Part shown: positions 7,126-15,149 of the stretch, in pieces | Layout: each line of letters opens with the position of its first letter | How positions within the stretch are numbered: position 1 is the stretch's first letter | Assembly (NCBI GenBank): GCA_003833075.1 | Contig: RIAY01000025.1 | Coordinates: forward strand, 1-33,118 | Length of the DNA stretch: 33,118 nucleotides | Reading direction: 5' to 3' | Source of the DNA: Muribaculaceae bacterium Isolate-036 (Harlan) | Lineage (GTDB): Bacteria > Bacteroidota > Bacteroidia > Bacteroidales > Muribaculaceae | Notes under the pieces: generated by a model | The model's database searches: none | Told to the model about the DNA's origin: nothing | What the model saw: the letters and a program-made list of their open reading frames with translations, nothing else | Program-made: the position numbers and the translations under genes

Positions 7126-7934
7126 AAACAATAATATTCTATCGTTCCTCATATAGAGGAAACACGTTGAAGATTGCACAAAGCATGGCAAATACCCTCT
7201 TTGCCGAATTGGTATCTATCGACAGCAATCCGTCAATCGACCTGTCGGATTATGACCTTATTGGCTTTGGCTCCGCGATAAACTTTGCCGCTCACGATAT
7301 ACGACTTCAAAGATTTGTTTCAAGTCAAAATCTTAAAGGGAAAAATGTGTTTCTATTTTCCACCCGTTGCAGACCTTTCCTGGGAGCATATCATAAGCAC
7401 CTCAAAAAAATCATAGAGGCGAAAGGAGGAATTATAGTCGGAGAGTTTTCCTGTCAAGGATTTGACCGCACCGGGCCGTGGGTTCTGATGGACGGCTACA
7501 ATAAAGCCAGACCGAATGAGCGGGATATGTTCAAGGCAAGACTGTTCTCGGAAAAGCTTCGGTGGAAATTGCATCCTTTGGCATTTGTTTGTAAAAATCC
7601 GATTGCAGGATATTCTGAAAGCATACCGATACGCCGCAAAGGTTCAGATATAATAGCAGGTAACAAGGTGGTGTTCCTAAATACCTCTACCTGTATAAAG
7701 TGTGAAAAATGTATCAATGTTTGTCCGATGCACATATTCTCACTAAAAGATACGGCTTTGCCGACTGACGAGAAAAATTGCATCCAGTGCCGGCTGTGCG
7801 CTGACAACTGTCCGACATCCTCAATATATATCAAAGAATCTTTCTTGAATGGATTGCGGATAGCTCTTAGGGAATCATTCAGCGACAAATTACAGAGCAG
7901 TTATAATGCAGAAAATGAAAAGAATGAGCATTAG
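7122..7934 (+). CDS. EFR1-type flavodoxin-ferredoxin protein
   Basis: This 270-residue protein has two electron-transfer modules. Residues 1-160 form a flavodoxin-like domain (MKTIIFYRSSYRGNTLKIAQ with the FMN phosphate-loop pattern S/T-x-x-G-N-T, then YDLIGFGSAINF). Residues about 188-236 hold two [4Fe-4S] motifs, CIKCEKCINVCP and CIQCRLCADNCP. Proteins of this EFR1 type are soluble redox carriers or oxidoreductases of unknown partner, frequent in anaerobes. The start overlaps the upstream chimera by 4 nt. The gene ends the left accessory block. Confidence 0.88.
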   Translation: MKTIIFYRSSYRGNTLKIAQSMANTLFAELVSIDSNPSIDLSDYDLIGFGSAINFAAHDIRLQRFVSSQNLKGKNVFLFSTRCRPFLGAYHKHLKKIIEAKGGIIVGEFSCQGFDRTGPWVLMDGYNKARPNERDMFKARLFSEKLRWKLHPLAFVCKNPIAGYSESIPIRRKGSDIIAGNKVVFLNTSTCIKCEKCINVCPMHIFSLKDTALPTDEKNCIQCRLCADNCPTSSIYIKESFLNGLRIALRESFSDKLQSSYNAENEKNEH

Positions 7935-8193
7935 ACATGCCTCAGTAAAAGGAATGTCCGTTTTTACTATCGAGAGCCACCTTGTCGCTGTAATTTTCCT
8001 CTAAAACGTATTTGTCAACTATCCCTACAATCATATTGAAATTGGGTTAGGAAGGCTATATTCCATCGAAATGAATTTGAATTATTCCTCCAAATTACTA
8101 AAATTGTGACTAAGAGCACGCAGGAGGGGACAGAAATCGACGCGTCAGCCTTGTCTTTTATTCTGCCGGTGTAAAAATCTCGAGTTTTTTATC
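7935..8193. other. Intergenic stretch without a convincing gene
   Basis: The only protein-like stretch I can see is a 30-codon minus-strand frame at 7942-8034 (MIVGIVDKYVLEENYSDKVA..., ending ...KNGHSFY). It may be the remnant of a lost gene. No terminator with a clear T-tract was seen for the flavodoxin-ferredoxin gene. The rest, up to the -7 element of the galactosidase gene, shows nothing further. Confidence 0.3.
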
Positions 8194-8201
8194 TATATTT
8201 G
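8194..8201 (+). promoter_or_regulatory. Candidate -7 element of the beta-galactosidase gene
   Basis: TATATTTG fits the Bacteroidetes -7 consensus TAnnTTTG and lies 47 bases upstream of the ATG. No good -33 TTTG is present about 20 bases upstream, so the promoter may be weak or need an activator. Confidence 0.45.
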
Positions 8202-8248
8202 TAAACATAAGTTCATTATTATACTTTTTGGGTATCATATTTTCTATC

Positions 8249-10633
8249 ATGAAAAAAATTTTTCTTTATTCACTGTTGTTTGCCACGTCCTTAGGAATGG
8301 CAGACAGTATGCCGGCGATGGCAGAGAATGTATCGCAAGACACTCATGGCAAATTTGAAGCCGGCAAAGGGACATTCCTTCTGAATGGCAAACCTTTTGT
8401 TGTAAAAGCTGCGGAACTACATTATCCGAGGATTCCGCAAGAGTATTGGGAACATCGTATCAAGATGAGCAAAGCATTAGGCATGAACACAATATGCCTC
8501 TACACTTTTTGGAACGCTCACGAACCCAAAGAGAATCAGTTCGATTTTACAGGACAGAACAATCTGAGAGAATTCATACGTCTCTGTCAGAAAAACGACA
8601 TGAAAGTGATTCTTCGACCCGGACCTTATGTGTGTGCGGAATGGGAAATGGGAGGACTCCCTTGGTGGCTGCTCAAGAAAAAAGATATCAGACTACGCGA
8701 GAATGACCCATATTTCCTCGAACGTGTCGACAAATTCCAGAAAGCTGTAGCCGCGCAGGTAGCAGATCTAACCATTGCTGATGGAGGTCCGATTATAATG
8801 GTTCAGGTTGAAAATGAATATGGATCTTATGGCGAGGATAAAAAGTATGTTTCTAACATACGCGACATGCTTCGCAAGAATTTCGGTGACAATGTGACGC
8901 TTTTCCAATGTGACTGGTCTTCTAATTTTGAAAAAAACGGACTTGACGACCTTATCTGGACAATGAATTTCGGCACTGGTGCCAATATCGATGACCAGTT
9001 CCGCAGATTGAAGGAATTACGCCCGGAAAGTCCGCTTATGTGTTCTGAATTCTGGAGCGGCTGGTTTGACAAATGGGGTGCGAATCACGAAACACGCCCA
9101 GCTGCGGACATGATAGCCGGCATTGACGAAATGCTTTCTAAGAACATTTCATTCAGTCTTTACATGACCCATGGCGGAACAAACTGGGGGCACTGGGCGG
9201 GAGCAAACTCACCGGGCTACGCGCCTGATGTCACATCTTACGATTACGATGCACCTATTAACGAACAGGGAGCGCCTACCCCAAAATACTGGGAATTGAG
9301 AAAAGCTCTTGAAAAATATACAGACGGAAAACAGTACCCCGTCCCGGCGTCTATCAAGACCATCGACATAAAACCTTTTGCGTTTTCAAAGGTCGCGCCT
9401 ATATTCTCAAACCTTCCTGAACCCAAAAGCGATGTCAATATACGCACTATGGAGGAATATGACCAGGGATTCGGAAGCATCATCTATCAGACAACACTTC
9501 CGGAGCTTGCAAACGGAGGTTTTCTCACTGTAAATGATCCTCATGACTATGCCCAGGTCTTCGTAGACGGCAAATATATCGGCACTCTTGACCGAAGAAA
9601 CGGTGAGAAACAGTTGTCTCTCCCACCCTGCAAAAAGGGATCAAGACTTGACATTTTCGTTGAGGCAATGGGGCGAATCAATTTCGGAAGAGCAATAAAG
9701 GATTTCAAAGGAATCACTGACAATGTGACTGTGACTGAAGACCGCAACGGATATCATTTTACATGCGAGCTCAAAAACTGGAAGGTATATAACATTGAGG
9801 ATGAATATGAGTGTTACAAATCTTACAGCTACGCACCCATTGAGTCTGTCAGCCCCGATTCCACAGGCCGTCTCCCCCGAGGCGTGTACATAGGCACCTT
9901 CAATATAAACAAACCTGCAGATACTTTCCTGAGTTTTGAGAAATGGGGCAAAGGTCTTGTATACGTAAACGGACACGGAATCGGCAGAATCTGGGAAATC
10001 GGTCCACAACAGACATTATATGTGCCCGGAACATGGCTTAAAAAAGGTGAAAATGAAGTACTTGTCTTTGATATCATGGGGCCTAAGGAAGCTGTCAGCT
10101 TCGGATCCAAGACTCCTGAACTCGACAAACTTCTGGTCAAAAAACCTCTCACCCACAGAGAACCTGGACAAGAACTTGATCTTGAAGGCTCAAAACCTGT
10201 GGTTTCATCTTCTTTAACACCTGGAAACGGATGGAAAGAGATTTCATTCGGGACTCCGGCAACAGGCAGATACGTATGTCTTGAAGCAGTCAACTCTCAC
10301 GATGGCAAGGATCGTGCTGCTATTGCGGAAATGTATCTTCTTGACAACAATAACGAGAGAATCTCGCGCGAACCATGGGTCGTTATGTACGCTGACAGCG
10401 AAGACGTAGAGGGTGTTAACCGATCTGCGGATAAAACATTTGACCTACAGGAATCTACATATTGGAGTACTAAAAAGAAAGACAAATTCCCACACTTTAT
10501 TGTAATTGACCTTGGTAAAGAGCATACTCTCACAGGACTACAGTGCCTGCCCCGTATGGAAAGCAACGCACCCTCAGCAATCAAGGACATAAAAGTTTAT
10601 GTCTCATCTGTTCCTTTCAAGTTCAGTTTCTAA
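8249..10633 (+). CDS. Secreted beta-galactosidase, GH35
   Basis: This 794-residue precursor has a signal peptide (1 to about 25, cleavage near AMA/EN). Residues about 37-365 form the GH35 catalytic TIM barrel: KAAELHYPRIPQEYWEHRI, GMNTICLYTFWNAHEP, RPGPYVCAEWEMGGLPWWL. The acid/base is Glu190 in VENEYGSYG and the nucleophile is Glu267 in CSEFWSGW. Beta-sandwich domains follow (to about 640), then a C-terminal F5/8 type C-like region (about 665-794). GH35 enzymes release terminal beta-linked galactose from glycans; periplasmic or surface location is expected. I chose the ATG at 8249 because it begins the signal peptide; the TTG seven codons upstream is unlikely. No SusC/D pair or other glycan gene is adjacent, so it appears to be a single-gene unit ending at a strong terminator. 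Confidence 0.94.
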   Translation: MKKIFLYSLLFATSLGMADSMPAMAENVSQDTHGKFEAGKGTFLLNGKPFVVKAAELHYPRIPQEYWEHRIKMSKALGMNTICLYTFWNAHEPKENQFDFTGQNNLREFIRLCQKNDMKVILRPGPYVCAEWEMGGLPWWLLKKKDIRLRENDPYFLERVDKFQKAVAAQVADLTIADGGPIIMVQVENEYGSYGEDKKYVSNIRDMLRKNFGDNVTLFQCDWSSNFEKNGLDDLIWTMNFGTGANIDDQFRRLKELRPESPLMCSEFWSGWFDKWGANHETRPAADMIAGIDEMLSKNISFSLYMTHGGTNWGHWAGANSPGYAPDVTSYDYDAPINEQGAPTPKYWELRKALEKYTDGKQYPVPASIKTIDIKPFAFSKVAPIFSNLPEPKSDVNIRTMEEYDQGFGSIIYQTTLPELANGGFLTVNDPHDYAQVFVDGKYIGTLDRRNGEKQLSLPPCKKGSRLDIFVEAMGRINFGRAIKDFKGITDNVTVTEDRNGYHFTCELKNWKVYNIEDEYECYKSYSYAPIESVSPDSTGRLPRGVYIGTFNINKPADTFLSFEKWGKGLVYVNGHGIGRIWEIGPQQTLYVPGTWLKKGENEVLVFDIMGPKEAVSFGSKTPELDKLLVKKPLTHREPGQELDLEGSKPVVSSSLTPGNGWKEISFGTPATGRYVCLEAVNSHDGKDRAAIAEMYLLDNNNERISREPWVVMYADSEDVEGVNRSADKTFDLQESTYWSTKKKDKFPHFIVIDLGKEHTLTGLQCLPRMESNAPSAIKDIKVYVSSVPFKFSF

Positions 10634-10647
10634 AAGACGCGCTCCAG

Positions 10648-10692
10648 ATAAAATGACGAGAGCAGGGCAAAATCCTGCTCTCGTCATTTTAT
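10648..10692 (+). terminator. Strong intrinsic terminator after the beta-galactosidase gene
   Basis: A perfect 19-bp stem, 10648-10666 with 10674-10692, closes a 7-base loop (GCAAAAT). The GC-rich core GACGAGAGCAGG is flanked by A/T pairs, so the stem's own TTTTAT provides the uridine run and an AAAATAAA-type tract on the other strand. It may work in both directions, also stopping the minus-strand CDF gene transcript. Confidence 0.88.
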
Positions 10693-10774
10693 ATATCGGT
10701 TTAGATATCAGTCACACCATATATATATCACCCTGTAATCAAGCAAATCACACACGATTATAGCTCAGATTCAT

Positions 10775-11713
10775 TCAGGATGGCTCAGTCACCACACTTA
10801 CCATAATGTTCTTTCCGAACTTATGCTTTAACACATCTTCAATCTCGCAAGATATTTTATAGCCTTCCTGAATATTAAGATTTCCATTGACTTTCACAAC
10901 TGCGTCAAAAATCAGGAACGGACCGCTTTTACGCGTTTTTAGAAATCTGACCTCCGACACTCCGGCTCTTGATGAAACAAGCTGCAATGCCTGCTCATAA
11001 TCATGATGTGGAATCGAACCTTCCATAAGTTCTCTGAATGCCGGAACAAAAAGGTGGACTGCTGGAATGATTATGAAAATCACGATCACAAGAGAGGCAC
11101 ATGGGTCAAGGATTCTCCACTCTTCACCAAGAAAATGGGCAAAAGACACACCTATGAGTGTAGCTACGGAAGCAAACGCATCACTGCGGTGATGCCATGC
11201 ACTTGATACCAATGCATTGCAACGCGTGCTTTTACCTACCCTGCGGTAGAAGCGATATAAAAACTCTTTGCATGTTATTGCAAACACAATGGCGAATACT
11301 GTCCAGATATCGGGTTGCGGAAGCACTTCTCCATTGACATAATTCTGAATTGATTCAATTGCCTCTTTTGTCACCATCACAGCTATAAAAATCAGAATCC
11401 CCGATATAACCATAGATGCAAAAGTCTCGAACTTGCCATATCCATAAGCAAAGCCGCTGCTTGCCTTCCGGAAAGAAATACCTACAAATGTAAGCATGAC
11501 AAGATCCGAACCAACATCACCGAGGGAATGGTAGCCGTCTGCCACCAAGGCGTCGCTATGACCACAATAGCCGAAAACAAGCTTTATAACGAGAAGGAGA
11601 ATGTTTACAATGCAACCGATTGTCACAGCCTTACGAATCTGCTTTGCCTCCTCTATTCCGTGAAAATCGAGAAGACCTGACAAATTTATCTGGTGAGCAT
11701 GATTATGTTTCAT
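10775..11713 (-). CDS. Cation diffusion facilitator (CDF) transporter, zinc-type site
   Basis: This 312-residue inner-membrane protein has a His-rich N-terminus (MKHNHAHQ), about six transmembrane helices and a C-terminal cytoplasmic ferredoxin-like domain (about 215-312). The metal site is visible as H62-x3-D66 in helix II (ADGYHSLGDVGSD) and H174-x3-D178 in helix V (WHHRSDAFAS). A two-His/two-Asp site is typical of zinc-selective CDF members, whereas YiiP has Asp in the first position. The transporter exports divalent metal ions in exchange for protons. The gene stands alone. A -7-like TAATTTTG on the minus strand (11754-11761) lies about 40 bases upstream of its start. Metal preference is inferred from the four ligands only. 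Confidence 0.9.
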   Translation of the reverse strand: MKHNHAHQINLSGLLDFHGIEEAKQIRKAVTIGCIVNILLLVIKLVFGYCGHSDALVADGYHSLGDVGSDLVMLTFVGISFRKASSGFAYGYGKFETFASMVISGILIFIAVMVTKEAIESIQNYVNGEVLPQPDIWTVFAIVFAITCKEFLYRFYRRVGKSTRCNALVSSAWHHRSDAFASVATLIGVSFAHFLGEEWRILDPCASLVIVIFIIIPAVHLFVPAFRELMEGSIPHHDYEQALQLVSSRAGVSEVRFLKTRKSGPFLIFDAVVKVNGNLNIQEGYKISCEIEDVLKHKFGKNIMVSVVTEPS

Positions 11714-11800
11714 ATCATTTTATTTAGTAAATAAGCATCCGAATTTAACAATACAAAATTAACTATTTTTCCTCTTAATTTATCAACGCCGTAAAAAGAA

Positions 11801-11835
11801 ATTGGTTTTAACGGTGTGTCTCCGTTAAAACCAAT
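11801..11835 (-). terminator. Intrinsic terminator of the iorA operon
   Basis: A perfect 14-bp stem (ATTGGTTTTAACGG at 11801-11814 with its complement at 11822-11835) has a 7-base loop. On the minus strand it is followed by TTCTTTTT, a good uridine tract. It lies about 90 bases after the CoA-transferase stop. Confidence 0.85.
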
Positions 11836-11924
11836 CTAATACAGAAGGCATCTGCCGGGGTCATCCCGCCAAGTAATACATTCGCACAAACTGTCAAGAC
11901 AGGAGTTTTTTACCTCCCGACATA

Positions 11925-13226
11925 TCAGTATATTCTTGAAAATGAATGACCGAAACGCTCTCGTGCCTCACGCTCCAGCTCTTCTCTGAATTGAGGAGCG
12001 GCGATTGAAATCATAAGTTTTGCTCTTTCGGCAAGATTCTTCCCCCGAAGATTGACAGCACCATACTCTGTCACCACATAATTTGTCTGGAACCGTGTAG
12101 TCACAACTCCCGCACCTTCTGTCAGAACCGGCTTGATTTTATTCACGCCTTTCGCGGTAGTGGCAAGCATCGCAAGAAACGAAAGACCACCCTCACTGCG
12201 CGAACTTCCATACACAAAATCATGCTGCCCTCCTACTCCTGAAAAAATCTTCTTGCCGATGGAATCGGCACATACCTGCCCCGTAAGATCTATTTCCAGA
12301 CAGGAGTTGATTGACATGACCTTGGGGTTTCTGGCAATTGTAAAAGGATCGTTTGTCCATGCGACATCCTTAAAGAGCACGTCTTCATTATGGTCAAGGA
12401 ATTTATATAACGCCTTGGAGCCTAACGCAAGAGATGCCACAGATTTTCCAGGCAAAACTGTTTTTCGGGAATTGTCTATAATTCCTTTTTCAAGAAGAGG
12501 TAACACACCGTCTGTCATCGCTTCAGTGTGCAATCCAAGATTCTTGTGATTCTCCAAAGCCCGTATCACCGCATTCGGTATTCCTCCGACACCGATCTGC
12601 AAGGTCGCCCCATCAGGAATCAGCTCTGCGATGTAATTGCCTATTCTTATTTCCTGCTCTGTAGGCATCGCTGTCGGGACCTCCACCAATGGATCATCAA
12701 CCTCCACAGCTGCTGATAGTTGTGACATATGTATCACCGCGTCTCCAGGAGTGAAGGGGACATGGGGATTTATCTGTGCTATGACTCTGTCTGCACATTC
12801 AACAGCACTCGTTGCGAGATCTGCCGACACCCCGAAACTAACCTCTCCCCTTTCATTCGGAAGAGAGCAATTAATAAGAGCGACATCCACACGGCATGTG
12901 CCGTCTCTGAACAATGCCGGCACCTCTCCAAGAAAACGGGGAGTCATCGTGCCGTATCCCTGCGCGATCCATTCCCTGAAAGAATTCGAAACAAAGAAAG
13001 AGTCAACAAAGAATACATCTTTGAACTCGGGGCGACATATAGGCGATGGTCTCCGACCGACGGCAAACGCACTGTATACTGTTATATCACGCAGCTCATG
13101 ACCTCTGTCGGCAATCGCATCAACCAGAACTTCCGGTATCGAAGTCGATCCCTGAATATATATATGGTCTCCGTTTTCTATCAATCGTGCAGCTTCTGCC
13201 GCAGACATATATTTAATCTCGCTCAT
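11925..13226 (-). CDS. Acyl-CoA:carboxylate CoA-transferase (acetyl-CoA hydrolase/transferase family)
   Basis: This 433-residue cytoplasmic enzyme belongs to the family containing 4-hydroxybutyrate CoA-transferase and butyryl-CoA:acetate CoA-transferase. Visible motifs are GVGGIPNAV (212-220), the catalytic Glu235 in LHTEAMTDGV, and GVGGQHDFVYGSSRSEGG in the C-terminal half, which forms the CoA-ester site. It moves CoA between an acyl donor and an acceptor such as acetate. It is the last gene of a four-gene operon behind iorA, iorB and an aminotransferase, and its start overlaps the aminotransferase stop by 4 nt. The context suggests that the donor is an arylacetyl-CoA, giving free arylacetate and acetyl-CoA. 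Substrate assignment is inference. Confidence 0.9.
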   Translation of the reverse strand: MSEIKYMSAAEAARLIENGDHIYIQGSTSIPEVLVDAIADRGHELRDITVYSAFAVGRRPSPICRPEFKDVFFVDSFFVSNSFREWIAQGYGTMTPRFLGEVPALFRDGTCRVDVALINCSLPNERGEVSFGVSADLATSAVECADRVIAQINPHVPFTPGDAVIHMSQLSAAVEVDDPLVEVPTAMPTEQEIRIGNYIAELIPDGATLQIGVGGIPNAVIRALENHKNLGLHTEAMTDGVLPLLEKGIIDNSRKTVLPGKSVASLALGSKALYKFLDHNEDVLFKDVAWTNDPFTIARNPKVMSINSCLEIDLTGQVCADSIGKKIFSGVGGQHDFVYGSSRSEGGLSFLAMLATTAKGVNKIKPVLTEGAGVVTTRFQTNYVVTEYGAVNLRGKNLAERAKLMISIAAPQFREELEREARERFGHSFSRIY

Positions 13227-14530
13227 TTGTGATCTTCATTAAATTTACTCAGGAATCTCTCAAGTTTGTCAAAAGCCATATCGTCAGGTATCATAGACAC
13301 ACACACCCGAACGCCATCTCGTGTGCTTCCTGCTGAATACAACGATATAGATGCGACTCCATATCGCAGCAACTCCTTATGCAACTCATCCGCGGTCATA
13401 TCGCGATAACCTGCGGTAAAGAAAAAGCCGTCGGCTATAGGCTGGTCTCCATCCATGTCATAGACAATATGAAAACCGTTCCTGACAAAAATATCCTTTG
13501 CTTTTGCTGCCTTGCGGGCATACTCACTGCAATGCTCCACGAAATTCAGCTCTCCCCTCACTGCAGCCGCCATCATTGCCGCCAATGCATATTGGGCGGA
13601 ATGAGCCGTTCCTGATGACGAACAATAAAGCACTCCGTAAATATAGGCATCTCCGAAAGCGGGCATTTCATAAAACTCTTCCAGAAACTTATAATGTCTG
13701 TCGTAAACCGCCTCGCTCATACATACAACCGCGATACGCTGTCCGGCATAACTGAAAATCTTGGAACCGGAAAGCATCAATATATAATTGTCGGTATATC
13801 TCGCGACGGTCGACACATACGGTTCTACGCCCGGAGTACTTATATCTGTACGGAAGTCCATTCCGAAATACGCCAGATCTTCCAATACAATCACATCATA
13901 TTTTGTTGCGAGACGTCCTATTATTTCAAGTTCTTCTTCTGTCAGATTCGTCCACGCTGGATTATTGGGATTACTGTAAATAATTCCGGTGATATTACCT
14001 TCCCTAAGCATGCTCTCAAGCTTCTCCTCCAGAGCCTTTCCCCGGAAAGAATAGATATCAAAGGCTGCCTCTTTTATTCCCAATAATTTTGCCTGATTTC
14101 GCTGTGCTGGAAAGCCGGGATTCATAAACAGCATGGTATCCTTTCCCGGTATACGCTGGGCAAGAAGCAACATGAGCGTGAAACTTGCCTGCATCGACCC
14201 TACGGTCGGCACTACACCCTTTTCAGGAATGTCAATATTCATGAATCCTTTGACAAAATCCTTGGCTGCGCGCTTCAACTGCGGGATTCCGGCTATATTG
14301 GGGTATTTGTTGGCTATACCTCCCTTAAGCGCAGAAATTTCCGCTTCCACCCCGATGCTCTCTGCTTCAAGTCCGGGATTACCTATCTCTAGATGAACCA
14401 TTCCCTCCCCTGCATCTTTTTCAAGTTCATTTGCAAGAGAACATATCTGTCGGATTGTAGCCGATGAAAGATCCATGATGGAAAGCCGACGGATTGCATC
14501 CGCCATTGCTTCTTGACTTAACGGAAACAT
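13223..14530 (-). CDS. PLP-dependent aminotransferase, class I/II (aromatic type by context)
   Basis: This 435-residue protein has the fold-type I aminotransferase pattern: substrate-binding HLEIGNPG near residue 50, YPNIAGIPQLKRA (76-88), SNPNNPAW (186-193), LEDLAYFGMD (216-225), and the PLP lysine K257 in LSGSKIFSYAGQRI. The C-terminal domain carries the carboxylate-binding arginine in DGVRVCVSM. It would convert amino acids to 2-oxoacids. Placed between indolepyruvate oxidoreductase and a CoA-transferase, it most likely supplies aryl pyruvates from phenylalanine, tyrosine or tryptophan. It starts 1 base after iorB ends, so the genes are tightly coupled. Confidence 0.9.
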   Translation of the reverse strand: MFPLSQEAMADAIRRLSIMDLSSATIRQICSLANELEKDAGEGMVHLEIGNPGLEAESIGVEAEISALKGGIANKYPNIAGIPQLKRAAKDFVKGFMNIDIPEKGVVPTVGSMQASFTLMLLLAQRIPGKDTMLFMNPGFPAQRNQAKLLGIKEAAFDIYSFRGKALEEKLESMLREGNITGIIYSNPNNPAWTNLTEEELEIIGRLATKYDVIVLEDLAYFGMDFRTDISTPGVEPYVSTVARYTDNYILMLSGSKIFSYAGQRIAVVCMSEAVYDRHYKFLEEFYEMPAFGDAYIYGVLYCSSSGTAHSAQYALAAMMAAAVRGELNFVEHCSEYARKAAKAKDIFVRNGFHIVYDMDGDQPIADGFFFTAGYRDMTADELHKELLRYGVASISLYSAGSTRDGVRVCVSMIPDDMAFDKLERFLSKFNEDHK

Positions 14531-14531
14531 A

Positions 14532-15122
14532 TTACCTGGATTTAATTAGATTCTCTGTATATTTTCTTCCGGCACGGAATGCCTCAAGATTACTGTTTAC
14601 AATTTTGTCGCCTTTTGACGAGAAAAGACGTGATATCTCCTCTTCTATGAGTTCTTTCTTTATATCTATAAATGGTGATGCAGCACCCAGAAGCACCATA
14701 TTTGAACTTCTTGGAGACAACAATTCTTTTGCTGTCTCATCCATATTGAAAGCAACTACATTGCCGCTCGCCTCAAGTTCTGACTCGACTTTATCTATCA
14801 CCGGATAATTATCTATGTTGACAAAAGGATTGGTGTTTGTAACAATCCATCCGTCAGAAGAAAGATAAGAACCATATCTCAAAGCCTCCATAGGTTCAAG
14901 CGAGACAATAAGGTCTGCGGAGCCCTGCGGTATAAGATCGGAATAGATTGGATCAGAACTTATGCGGAGATTAGACTGCACGTCACCCCCACGCTGACTC
15001 ATACCGTGGACCTCTGCCTGTTTCAGGAACAGATTCTCTTTCAGTGCCGCAGCTCCGAGAATTGTGGCGATAGTGAGTATTCCCTGACCTCCGACACCCG
15101 CCAATATTATATCTGTTTTCAT
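14532..15122 (-). CDS. iorB: Indolepyruvate ferredoxin oxidoreductase, beta subunit
   Basis: This 196-residue protein has the gamma-type fold of 2-oxoacid:ferredoxin oxidoreductases. It begins with the glycine-rich DIILAGVGGQGILTIATILG and contains HGMSQRGGDVQSNLRIS, the signature of IorB. It pairs with IorA to oxidise aryl pyruvates with CoA, giving arylacetyl-CoA, CO2 and reduced ferredoxin. The length is normal for the family. It follows iorA after 27 bases and precedes the aminotransferase by 1 base. Confidence 0.92.
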   Translation of the reverse strand: MKTDIILAGVGGQGILTIATILGAAALKENLFLKQAEVHGMSQRGGDVQSNLRISSDPIYSDLIPQGSADLIVSLEPMEALRYGSYLSSDGWIVTNTNPFVNIDNYPVIDKVESELEASGNVVAFNMDETAKELLSPRSSNMVLLGAASPFIDIKKELIEEEISRLFSSKGDKIVNSNLEAFRAGRKYTENLIKSR

Positions 15123-15149
15123 ATGTTACTCTTTTGTGATGATTTGACA

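Noticed and set aside
7935..8248. Riboswitch or small RNA before the beta-galactosidase gene
   Set aside because: No stable stem or known motif could be recognised; only a -7 element and a short minus-strand frame are visible.
12133..13232. Several long plus-strand frames opposite the CoA-transferase gene
   Set aside because: They are antisense shadows with low-complexity or improbable composition; the minus-strand gene has clear catalytic motifs.
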